Shown here piece by piece: positions 19,558 to 30,729 of a stretch of 64,000 nt of DNA. This DNA comes from Fibrobacter sp. UWR2 (lineage in GTDB: Bacteria; Fibrobacterota; Fibrobacteria; Fibrobacterales; Fibrobacteraceae). The stretch covers positions 372,001 to 436,000 of the forward strand of contig NZ_MWQE01000001.1 in assembly GCF_002210285.1 (NCBI RefSeq), given 5' to 3'. A program made the translations under genes and the position numbers. The notes beneath the pieces are model-generated. The model saw only the letters and a program-made list of their open reading frames with translations. It was not told the origin of the DNA and ran no database searches. Each line of letters begins with the position of its first letter. Positions within the stretch are counted from its first letter, which is position 1.

Positions 19558-19560
19558 GCC

Positions 19561-20745
19561 TTACCCTTCCAGTTTATATTTCAGGTAGTGCCGTGCCGTC
19601 CATGTGAAATACAGGATGTCGGCGATTACAAGCGCGATGGCGCAGGTGAAAAATACCTGCTGGTGCATGCCGAAGTGTTCGGCCATCGAGCCGCCCGCGA
19701 GGATGCCGATACCGATGCCGATGTCCCAGCCGCTTAAGTAGGTGCTGTTGGCCGTGCCGCGCTGGTCGTGGCGGGCGAGGTTCACGCACATGGTCTGGTA
19801 GCCCGGGAAGATTAGCCCGAGGCTCGTGCCGATGAGGAATGCTGCCCCGAAGAAGGTTGCGGGAGAGTGGCTGAAGGCGAGCAGGAAGTAGGCGACGATG
19901 TTGAGCGTCATGCCTGTACCTACCAGGTGGATGAGGTAACCCCTGTCGATGAGCCGCCCTGTGGTGAGGCGGTTGATGATAAGCCCTGCGGCGATGAGCG
20001 CGTAGAACCAGCCGGAACCGCCGATGCCGAGTTCCTTCGCGTAGAGCGCGATGTAGTTGGTTACTGGCCCGTAGGCGAACCCCACGAAGATGAAGTTCGC
20101 GAACTGCGGGATGGCACGCGTGAGGAAGAATCTGTCGAGCGAGAGCGGGGCATGCGGCTTTTTCTCCTTGGGGGCGACTTTGAGGGTCTGCACCAGGACG
20201 AGGCCGATGATGCACAGGATTATGGAAATCGCGAATACGATGGTGTCGCCGAAGGCTTCGTACAGGAACATGCCTGTCATGGGGCCCGTAGCGAAAGCGA
20301 GGTTCACGCTGACGCCGAAGTAGCCGATGCCTTCGCCGCGGCGGCTCGAAGGGAGCGCGTCGATGGCGACCGTGTTACTTGCTGTCGTAGAAATTCCGAA
20401 GCATAGCCCGTGCATAAAACGGAGCACCGCGAGGAGCGGGATGAGCCCGAGCGCCTTGTAGCCGATAAAGCACAGGGTGAACGCGAAGAATGTCCAGAAG
20501 TACAGCGGCTTGCGGCTGAGGGTATCTACGAGGAAGCCCGCGAAGGGCCTGCAGGCGAGCGCGCCGATGGTGTAGAGCGAGATGACGATGCCTGCGGTCG
20601 CGTTGTCGGTCTGGAACTTCTCGATGATGAACATCGGGAGGATGGGCAACAGCTGGTAGAAACTGAAGAACAGCAAAAAATTCGCTGCGGCGCAGGTCGT
20701 GAAGTTCCGCGTCCAGAGGGCAGGTTTTGTGTTAGCGTCCGTCAT
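19561..20745 (-). CDS. MFS transporter
   Basis: 394 residues with about twelve membrane helices and MFS hallmarks: the loop 2-3 motif GFLVDTLSRKP (~residues 69-79) and RFMHGLCFGISTTASN for helix 4. It is of the arabinose/drug efflux type (YfcJ/AraJ-like), so a proton-driven exporter is likely; the substrate is unknown. Start MTDANTKPAL (20745) is preferred to a TTG seven codons upstream. It converges with the paralogue B gene, with three bases between stops. Confidence 0.9.
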   Translation of the reverse strand: MTDANTKPALWTRNFTTCAAANFLLFFSFYQLLPILPMFIIEKFQTDNATAGIVISLYTIGALACRPFAGFLVDTLSRKPLYFWTFFAFTLCFIGYKALGLIPLLAVLRFMHGLCFGISTTASNTVAIDALPSSRRGEGIGYFGVSVNLAFATGPMTGMFLYEAFGDTIVFAISIILCIIGLVLVQTLKVAPKEKKPHAPLSLDRFFLTRAIPQFANFIFVGFAYGPVTNYIALYAKELGIGGSGWFYALIAAGLIINRLTTGRLIDRGYLIHLVGTGMTLNIVAYFLLAFSHSPATFFGAAFLIGTSLGLIFPGYQTMCVNLARHDQRGTANSTYLSGWDIGIGIGILAGGSMAEHFGMHQQVFFTCAIALVIADILYFTWTARHYLKYKLEG

Positions 20746-20897
20746 GTCAAATATCCCGGAGGCCAAAGATAGAAATTTTGGAGATTGCTTACAAAAAGGG
20801 AGCTTTTATTCCGCTTGGGAATATGCTTCGGAAGGGTGATTCGGTGGCAAGGATCTTTTTTTATAGGAAAAAGGTATATTAAAAAGGAGGTTATGTT

Positions 20898-22445
20898 ATG
20901 AATCATTTTAAGGCAATGATAATCCTTGGTTGCGCGGTGTTTTTTGCATCGTGTTCGCAAACCGTATCGGCTCCGAAGGAAGATGATTCCGCGACGGAAA
21001 GTTCTTCTAGTAAGAAGGGGGACAAAAGTTCCAGTTCAAAAGAAAAGGTTTCTTCCAGTAGTTTTGCAGAGGATCTAGATGAAGATTGCGTTGGTGAATC
21101 GGGCAATGCGTGGGACGGAACAACAGCCAAGGATTTTGCGTGCGGTGCTGGGACTAAACTTAGCCCCTATATCATTTTGACTGCAGAACAGCTGGCCAAA
21201 CTTTCCTTTATCGTCGGCGCAAACGAGACAGAATATCAAGGCAAGTACTACAAACTCGGCGCCGATATCATTCTCAACGAAGGCAAGATTATCGATGACA
21301 AGGGTGCGTTAGTTGCGGACTCCGCCAAGCTCCACAAATGGACTCCTATCGGGAATTCAAGCGTTGCTTTCTCGGGAAATTTTGATGGCGACGGGCACAC
21401 GGTTAGCGGAATGTTCATCAACACCACGAGTTCGCATAATGGATTGTTCGGGAACAACAGCGGAACCGTGCAGAACTTGACTGTGGAAAATTCTTGGGTA
21501 AGCGGAGGAAAAAATACTGCGGGTGTTGTTGCTGTTCTTCGTGGAGATGGAATTGTAAGAAACGCCAAAAACAAGTCAAGTGTAATCGGTAAAGCGGAAT
21601 CAACAGCGGGAGTTGTAGCGCTAACATCGTACGTCTATTCAAAGAAAGGAATTATTGAAAACTGTGGCAATTACGGCTTTATTCAGGGAGAAAAACTGGT
21701 TGCAGGAATTGTTGCTTCTAGTGATGGAGGATTGACAATAAGGAGCGTGACGAATGAAGGTGAAATTGAGGGAACGTATGGTGTGGGCGGAATTGCGGGA
21801 CATCTAGGTTCTTCTACAGATTTGGATGAAGCAATCAATAATGCGAACATATCTGGGAAAGAGTTTACTGCAGGAATTGCAAGTTACTTTGGCGATATTT
21901 ATTGCCCCGCTAATAAAATTTATGGATTTATGTCTAATGTCAAAAATGTTGGTAAAATAACCGGAACAAATTATACGGCAGGAATTGTTGGAGAAGCCCA
22001 ATGTGTGTCTATAAATGAAGCGTCTAATGTGAATGATATTGTAGGAAATAAATTCTCTGGTGGAATTTCTGGTCACGCTCAAAGAGCAAAGATTGATGCT
22101 GTTTATAATAATGGCGATATATTTGGTTCATATGATGTTGGCGGCATTGTCGGTTATAACGAAGAAGGTGTCACCAGTGCCGCTTACAGTACCGGCAAAG
22201 TCGACGGCGATTCTTTAGTCGGCTTAATGATTGGCTATAACTACAACACCACCATGGCCGACTACTATTACCTTGAGCAAGGCGAACAGGAACCCTTTGG
22301 ACTCAACAATGGCGGCGGTGTCGCCACCCCCAAGACATCCGACGAAATGAAGTCCGAGGATTTCGCGGAACTCCTCGGTGACGAATTCGTCTACGACTCC
22401 GAACTGAATGACGGTTATCCCATCTTGAAATTGGAAGAGGAATAA
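20898..22445 (+). CDS. GLUG-repeat surface lipoprotein
   Basis: 515 residues. Lipobox FFASC (Cys19), a Ser-rich linker with SSSS blocks (~30-56), then a beta-solenoid of at least eight GLUG-type repeats, each with a core such as GGIAGH, AGIVGE, GGISGH or GGIVGY (~residues 150-460). GLUG repeats occur in secreted proteases and adhesins of gut bacteria. A C-terminal tail (DSELNDGYPILKLEEE) is typical of such proteins. It is likely cell-surface exposed. GC falls through the gene, and the next gene starts one base after its stop. Confidence 0.85.
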   Translation: MNHFKAMIILGCAVFFASCSQTVSAPKEDDSATESSSSKKGDKSSSSKEKVSSSSFAEDLDEDCVGESGNAWDGTTAKDFACGAGTKLSPYIILTAEQLAKLSFIVGANETEYQGKYYKLGADIILNEGKIIDDKGALVADSAKLHKWTPIGNSSVAFSGNFDGDGHTVSGMFINTTSSHNGLFGNNSGTVQNLTVENSWVSGGKNTAGVVAVLRGDGIVRNAKNKSSVIGKAESTAGVVALTSYVYSKKGIIENCGNYGFIQGEKLVAGIVASSDGGLTIRSVTNEGEIEGTYGVGGIAGHLGSSTDLDEAINNANISGKEFTAGIASYFGDIYCPANKIYGFMSNVKNVGKITGTNYTAGIVGEAQCVSINEASNVNDIVGNKFSGGISGHAQRAKIDAVYNNGDIFGSYDVGGIVGYNEEGVTSAAYSTGKVDGDSLVGLMIGYNYNTTMADYYYLEQGEQEPFGLNNGGGVATPKTSDEMKSEDFAELLGDEFVYDSELNDGYPILKLEEE

Positions 22446-22446
22446 T

Positions 22447-23712
22447 ATGCAGAATGCTGCACCTTTTATGACATTAGAAAGAGCTCGCAGTACTTATTGG
22501 CTAAAAAATAATTATAGGCCAATGGGTGAATTATTTGACTGTGGTTTTCTGACCACAAGCCGTCTCGAGTGGGGTGCAAAAAATGCCTACGATCCGGCAA
22601 TTAAGAACGCTTGCACCGTTTTACTAAAACAAAAACAACTTTCAACAAAAAGATTTATTGAAAAAGGGCACATCCCCAAGAACCTCGATGAAGCAAGGGC
22701 TGTGATATGGCCGTTCAGCAAATACACTGGAAAAATCGGTTGCACGATGGGTGAGCTAACTGACAACCGTGATATAACAAAGCGGGATTTAGCGTACGCC
22801 ATAGAAAAAGCATGGGACGAGCAGGTTCGTGTAGCATCGCACATTATTCTTCAATCACAATTAGGCATAGAAAATGAACGAATGAACGAACCAAAGGGCT
22901 CACTAAAGGTGACCGCCAATCGAAGTTTCATGGAAAAACAAATTGAAATACTTTCTTTCAAACAAGGAGCGTTTTGGGGAGCATTTTTAGCCATTTGCAT
23001 AGTCATACTTATTGCAGATCTTATCTATATGGCTATAACAGGAGCATTCCCAACTCTTGTCAAATTTATTGCAGATGCAAAATTTCTGGGATTCACATTC
23101 ATTCTTGTAATAGTTATGCTTTGTGTCTTCTTAGGCAACCTCATCATAAAACATACTGCAGAAAAAAAATTTGATGACTACGGCGAACAAATCAAAAGGC
23201 ACAGGCTAGGCCGAGAAGGAGAAGATAAAGTTATCGATGTAATGCGAGAATACCTAGATGGTTCATATCACGCCTTCAGAAACCTAATTTTGCCAAACAA
23301 AAAAGGAGATATGGATATTGTTTTGGTTGGCCCTCAAGGCGTTTTCGTATTCGAAGTAAAAACATACAATGGAAAATATGAAAATTCAGGGGACGATTGG
23401 TTTTATTTGCAAAAAAAGAAAAGGAAGAGATTGAAGAATAATCCGACCATTCAGGTTAAAGCAAATGCCGCTCAACTTGCTGAATATCTTGAATCAGATT
23501 TTATACGCAATAAAGAAAAAAAATGGGTGAATGGAATTGTAATTATGGCTAACGCGGATGTTACTTGTCGTACAGAACGCCCGAGCGTTCCCGTATGGCT
23601 TATTCAATATTTAGCAGAAGAATTAGGCAACATTCCTGATAAGCAAGCTTTCTCTGGGCAAGCACAAAAAGAGATTTGTGAGAAGCTAGAAAAATTATAT
23701 AAGGACCAATAA
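22447..23712 (+). CDS. Membrane protein with NERD nuclease-like domain
   Basis: 421 residues. The N-terminal ~165 residues are a soluble domain of unknown type. Two membrane helices follow (~residues 177-240), then a NERD domain (~258-360): GREGEDKVIDVMREYL, the acidic residue in NKKGDMDIVLVG and the E-x-K pair in VFVFEVKTYNG, as in the restriction-endonuclease-like fold. NERD proteins are thought to process nucleic acids, but proof is scarce. The gene is AT-rich compared with its neighbours, which suggests transfer. It is coupled to the GLUG gene (1-base gap) and followed by a small membrane protein. Confidence 0.82.
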   Translation: MQNAAPFMTLERARSTYWLKNNYRPMGELFDCGFLTTSRLEWGAKNAYDPAIKNACTVLLKQKQLSTKRFIEKGHIPKNLDEARAVIWPFSKYTGKIGCTMGELTDNRDITKRDLAYAIEKAWDEQVRVASHIILQSQLGIENERMNEPKGSLKVTANRSFMEKQIEILSFKQGAFWGAFLAICIVILIADLIYMAITGAFPTLVKFIADAKFLGFTFILVIVMLCVFLGNLIIKHTAEKKFDDYGEQIKRHRLGREGEDKVIDVMREYLDGSYHAFRNLILPNKKGDMDIVLVGPQGVFVFEVKTYNGKYENSGDDWFYLQKKKRKRLKNNPTIQVKANAAQLAEYLESDFIRNKEKKWVNGIVIMANADVTCRTERPSVPVWLIQYLAEELGNIPDKQAFSGQAQKEICEKLEKLYKDQ

Positions 23713-23735
23713 GAATCTTCAAAAGGAATTTACCC

Positions 23736-24353
23736 ATGACTCTAGACGAAATGAAAGAATCTTTGCTGTCAAGCCAACAAAAAGATGCATACGAAAAATA
23801 CCAGCAAACTTTTGCGGCGAGACCGCAAGCAAACGCAGCTTCTGGCACAACAATGCTGGGCGGCATTTTGAATCGTATAGCAGGAATTCCTTACTTATTG
23901 GTCCTTGTTGCTTTAGCGCTGCCTCTTTTTACAGTCACATGTTCCGATGTCCCCGTCGCAGAATTCAATGCCTATGAGATTACTATAGGCGGTGATATCA
24001 GAACTTCTTCAGTTGGTTCCCTAGACCAAATTGCTAGAGAAATCGATTCCTCATACAAGAATCAATCTACTCATTATGATGCATCGCCTTGGGTGGCGGG
24101 AATATTCGTCTTTGTGATTGCCGCTGCCGTTTTTAGCTTTATGAACAAAGCTGTTTTGGCAATTATTGCCGGCGGAATAAGCGTTTTATATATATGGATT
24201 ACATTCTTGGTTGGATATTTTTCATGTAGAGATTTGTCAACAAGCGCAATGGGAATGATTTCTGTATCTCCAGGAGCCGGGATTTTCTTATCAATGCTTC
24301 TTATTGCAACTGCATTAATAATGAATATCATCGCATTGACTCATCGACAATAA
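23736..24353 (+). CDS. Small four-helix membrane protein of the NERD operon
   Basis: 205 residues. A cytoplasmic-looking N-terminus (MTLDEMKESLLSSQQKDAYEKYQQT) precedes about four membrane helices (~50-70, 122-140, 142-165, 177-200). I do not recognise a family. It follows the NERD gene by 23 bases with AAAGGA before ATG 23736, and shares its low GC, so it probably works with it. It could be a membrane partner or immunity-like protein; this is inference only. Confidence 0.65.
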   Translation: MTLDEMKESLLSSQQKDAYEKYQQTFAARPQANAASGTTMLGGILNRIAGIPYLLVLVALALPLFTVTCSDVPVAEFNAYEITIGGDIRTSSVGSLDQIAREIDSSYKNQSTHYDASPWVAGIFVFVIAAAVFSFMNKAVLAIIAGGISVLYIWITFLVGYFSCRDLSTSAMGMISVSPGAGIFLSMLLIATALIMNIIALTHRQ

Positions 24354-24430
24354 TCACCCCCTCCAATCCATCAAAATGAGTGGGGCTTGGATTTTTCAGT
24401 GTTTCACGTCCCTAGATGGCGATTGACACC

Positions 24431-25591
24431 CTATTTGCGTTCCAGCATCACGATGGTTTCCAGGTGCGGGGTGCCTGGAAACAGGTCGAGCGGCTGCACT
24501 TCCTTGACGCGGAAGCCGTAGCGTTCCCATTCCTTGATGGAGGCGGGAATCTCGTCGGTGCCGCAGAAAACGTGGCAGACGCGTACGGGCTTGCGCATGG
24601 CGAGCGCGTGGATGACTCCGGGTTCGCAGCCCTTGCGGGGCGGGTCAAGCAGGATTTTCTCGGGTTCGCCGGCTACGGGGCGCGGGAGCCTTGTCTGCAC
24701 GAAGTTCTCGTCGATCTTGCCTGCGACAAAGCGGTAATTCTTCTTGAGATATTTCGCAGAAGCCTTCGCGCATTCGATGGAAGGGCCTTCCATTTCGACG
24801 CCGAGTACGGATTTTGCGGCTTCGCCCAGCGCAAAGCTGAAGAGCCCGTAACCGCAGTACAGGTCGAGGAAGTTGTCTTCGCGGGTAAGCGAAAGCAGGC
24901 GGCCAGCGGCCTTGATGAGGTTGTGTATCTGGCTCTCGTTCACCTGGCTGAAGCCGGTCGCGGGGTACTTGAGGCTGAAATGCCCTAAATTGAGCGTAAG
25001 TTCGCGCGGGCCAAAGAGTTGCTTAAAGGAAAGTCCTTCGGTCGGTCGCTTGGCCTCGAGGTAGTAATCGGACTCCGTCGTGTCAATGTAGGCGTGCGCC
25101 GCAGTCACGTGATAGGGCGAATTTTGCAAAATTTCGGCAATTTGCTTCAATTTGCGGACGATCGCGGCATCGATTTTCTTGATATTGAATATCACGACCC
25201 TGTACTTGTACGTGCCGCGGATGATAATCCAGTTGAGCGCGTAGGCGAGGGGCTTGTACGGCGGCGTGATAAGCTTGTCGAACAGCAGGCGGTAAATGGC
25301 GTTGTGCTCTTCGGGCTCCAAGATGCTGTCGTATTCGTTGAAGCGCAGGTCGCCCGGCTGCATGTCGACGCGCCGCTTGCTGGTGGTACGGTAGTTGCGG
25401 GGCATGGGGCTTGCGGTTACCGGCTGCGGGTTGCGCGGGAGCCTGTTTACATCCCAGAATTCACGGATGGCATCGTTCTTGACTTTCAGCTCTTCTTTAT
25501 AGCTGAGGGGAGCGAGGGTTTCGCCGTAGGCGGAATCGGATTCTTTCGTGTAATTGGGGATTTGGTGGGCGATGGCTTGTTCAAAGAGCAT
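24431..25591 (-). CDS. RNA m5U methyltransferase, TrmA/RlmD-like, without TRAM domain
   Basis: 386 residues. The C-terminal half is a SAM-dependent methyltransferase of the RumA/TrmA family: FLDLYCGYGLFSFALG for SAM, LLDPPRKGCEPG, the catalytic Cys in HVFCGTDEI and the general base in GTPHLETIVML. It would methylate C5 of uridine in tRNA or rRNA. The usual motif around the Cys is SCNPxT; here it is FCGTDE, so this is a divergent subgroup. No N-terminal TRAM domain or FeS cysteine set is visible. Start MLFEQAIAH (25591) was chosen because the longer frame overlaps the esterase leader. Confidence 0.8.
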   Translation of the reverse strand: MLFEQAIAHQIPNYTKESDSAYGETLAPLSYKEELKVKNDAIREFWDVNRLPRNPQPVTASPMPRNYRTTSKRRVDMQPGDLRFNEYDSILEPEEHNAIYRLLFDKLITPPYKPLAYALNWIIIRGTYKYRVVIFNIKKIDAAIVRKLKQIAEILQNSPYHVTAAHAYIDTTESDYYLEAKRPTEGLSFKQLFGPRELTLNLGHFSLKYPATGFSQVNESQIHNLIKAAGRLLSLTREDNFLDLYCGYGLFSFALGEAAKSVLGVEMEGPSIECAKASAKYLKKNYRFVAGKIDENFVQTRLPRPVAGEPEKILLDPPRKGCEPGVIHALAMRKPVRVCHVFCGTDEIPASIKEWERYGFRVKEVQPLDLFPGTPHLETIVMLERK

Positions 25592-25643
25592 GCCCAAAAT
25601 GTAGAAATTTGCGCAATTTCTTTGTAGGGGGAAATTTGGACTA

Positions 25644-25710
25644 TGGATTTTTTGTCCAAGAAAACTGCCTTGCGGCGTGTAGGGAAGGGGGGAGCGTTTA
25701 TGTAGTTTAG
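25644..25710 (+). promoter_or_regulatory. Island upstream element 1 (esterase)
   Basis: 24-nt element 25644-25667 (core GTCCAAGAAAACTG) followed, with its first base 35 nt after the element end, by GTAGTTTAG (25702). It is a divergent copy of the element in front of the GH2-GH43 genes. Confidence 0.45.
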
Positions 25711-25742
25711 GGGTACAACCGATTAGGAAAAGGAGTACAAAC

Positions 25743-26924
25743 ATGAAATCCATGATGTTGAAGGGTTTGATTATGGTGAGTGCCTTCGCATTCATGAGTT
25801 GTGATGAAAGTACTATTGCCGCACCAGGGCCAGAAACGGGAATGAATCCTGAATCCAGCGCTGCGCTCGGCCCGGAGTCCAGTGCGGCTGTTGACTTGGA
25901 ATCTAGCACGTCCGTCAATCCGCAGTCCAGCACTGGCGTGGGCCCGGAATCCAGCACAATTGCTGCTCCCGAGTCCAGCGAGACAGTCAATCCGGCTAGT
26001 TCCGAGACGGTCCCCCCTGCTTCTAGCGAAACGGTGACGCCGGCCTCTAGCTCCAGCGAAGTCGCAAATCCGCAGTCCTCTTCTAGCGAAACGGTCGTTT
26101 CTTCTTCCAGCGAAGAAGTGAAGCCGGCCGGCATCTTCCTTACCGAAGGCACGGACGAAGACAAGAACTACCTCGAAGTTGAATATATCAGGAATACTGC
26201 CGATAACGGCGGTGGCGTCCTCTGCTACCCGAAGCAGCTTTCTAACGACAAGAAGCACGGCGTTATCCTTTGGGGCCCCGGCGGCGGTTCCAGCCCGAAC
26301 GACTACGAAGGCATCATTCGCCGTCTTGCTTCTCACGGCTTCGTCGTGGTTGCTACGAGCGAATCTCCGGATGGCACGAACCGTGGCATTCCTGCACTCA
26401 ACTGGCTCTCCAAGAAGAACGAAACCCAGGGCGACGTGCTGTTTGGCAAGCTCGACATGACCAAGGTGGGTGCAAGCGGCCACTCCATGGGCGGTCTCCA
26501 GTCCGAAAAGATGCTCATTAACGACGATCGCGTGATTACTGCGGTGCTCAACAACAGCGGTGCATTCAACCATGCGGAACTGGCCAACGTCTCTACTTCC
26601 AAGACTGCTGCAATCGTTTACGGTGAAGGCGGTATGGAACGCCCGAACGCCGAAGGCGACTACAACAACAATAACGTCAAGGCTCCGGCTTGCCTCCTCA
26701 AGATGACCGGCGGTCAGGGCAATGAATGCTACAACGGCGAATGTGGCTGGGGCCACGGTTCGGGCCCGTGGGGCGGCATGGCTGCTACGGTTGCCTGGAT
26801 GCGTTGGCACCTCGGTGGCGAAGACTGGCGCAAGAAGGACTTTGTCGGCACTAGCGGCAAGTACATCGATGGCGCAATTAATGGTCAGCCGGGCAAGTGG
26901 AAAGGCCAGTGCAAGAATTTCTAG
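25743..26924 (+). CDS. Secreted lipoprotein esterase/lipase (alpha/beta hydrolase)
   Basis: 393 residues. Lipobox FMSC near Cys20, then a long linker (~residues 30-125) of degenerate eight-residue repeats (SSxxxxPE, later SSETVxPA and SSSSE). The catalytic domain has the nucleophile elbow GASGHSMGG (Ser ~248), an oxyanion-like GPGGGSS near 178, and a conserved His in GWGHGSGPWGG (~340). The fold resembles the PET hydrolase/chlorophyllase/dienelactone group. In this island it may remove acyl groups from hemicellulose or pectin, but the substrate is not shown by sequence. The terminator at 26951 follows. Confidence 0.82.
   Translation: MKSMMLKGLIMVSAFAFMSCDESTIAAPGPETGMNPESSAALGPESSAAVDLESSTSVNPQSSTGVGPESSTIAAPESSETVNPASSETVPPASSETVTPASSSSEVANPQSSSSETVVSSSSEEVKPAGIFLTEGTDEDKNYLEVEYIRNTADNGGGVLCYPKQLSNDKKHGVILWGPGGGSSPNDYEGIIRRLASHGFVVVATSESPDGTNRGIPALNWLSKKNETQGDVLFGKLDMTKVGASGHSMGGLQSEKMLINDDRVITAVLNNSGAFNHAELANVSTSKTAAIVYGEGGMERPNAEGDYNNNNVKAPACLLKMTGGQGNECYNGECGWGHGSGPWGGMAATVAWMRWHLGGEDWRKKDFVGTSGKYIDGAINGQPGKWKGQCKNF
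25846..26118 (+). repeat. Degenerate 24-bp tandem repeat coding for an octapeptide linker
   Basis: About ten units encode SS-x4-P-E/Q/A, shifting to SSETVxPA and finally SSSSE. The third-codon bases vary, so the repeat is old or selected at protein level. Confidence 0.75.
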
Positions 26925-26950
26925 GTTTCACAATCCCACACACCCAAAAA

Positions 26951-26977
26951 TGTCTCGGATATCCCGAGGCATTTTTG
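26951..26977 (+). terminator. Terminator of the esterase gene
   Basis: Stem TGTCTCGG / CCGAGGCA (one G-U pair) around a short loop, followed by TTTTTG. Confidence 0.75.
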
Positions 26978-27009
26978 TTTTGTTTGCGGGCTAAATGCGT
27001 TTTTGACCC

Positions 27010-30565
<3,556 letters not shown>

Positions 30566-30590
30566 AAAAGTTCCACACATCCAACATCGG

Positions 30591-30621
30591 GCGTTCCGGC
30601 TTCGTGCCGGAGCGTCTTTTT
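30591..30621 (+). terminator. Terminator of the GH2 gene
   Basis: Stem CGTTCCGGC / GCCGGAGCG (one G-U pair) around TTCGT, followed by TCTTTTT. Confidence 0.85.
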
Positions 30622-30627
30622 GCGTCT

Positions 30628-30693
30628 TTGAAATTTCTGCAAAGGAGAATCCCCGAAGGGGGGTGTTTTTGCATATTGCAGGATTTATTTTTT
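30628..30693 (+). promoter_or_regulatory. Island upstream element 3 (GH127)
   Basis: Element 30628-30651 (TTGAAAT, then core GCAAAGGAGAATC), and TTATTTTTT at 30685, 34 nt after its end. A small CCCC/GGGG hairpin with a T run lies in the gap (~30644-30670). Confidence 0.5.
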
Positions 30694-30729
30694 GTATTGG
30701 TGCAAGGTATAGGGAAAGGATGGTATAAG

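Noticed and set aside
21001-21065. Serine-codon repeats in several lipoproteins as possible CRISPR or satellite DNA
   Set aside because: The repeats are in frame, irregular in length and encode Ser-rich linkers; there are no unique spacers of equal length.
24355-24402. Possible terminator after the small membrane protein of the NERD operon
   Set aside because: Only short pairings (AATCC/GGATT, or CCCC/GGGG with mismatches) can be drawn; too weak to list as a feature.
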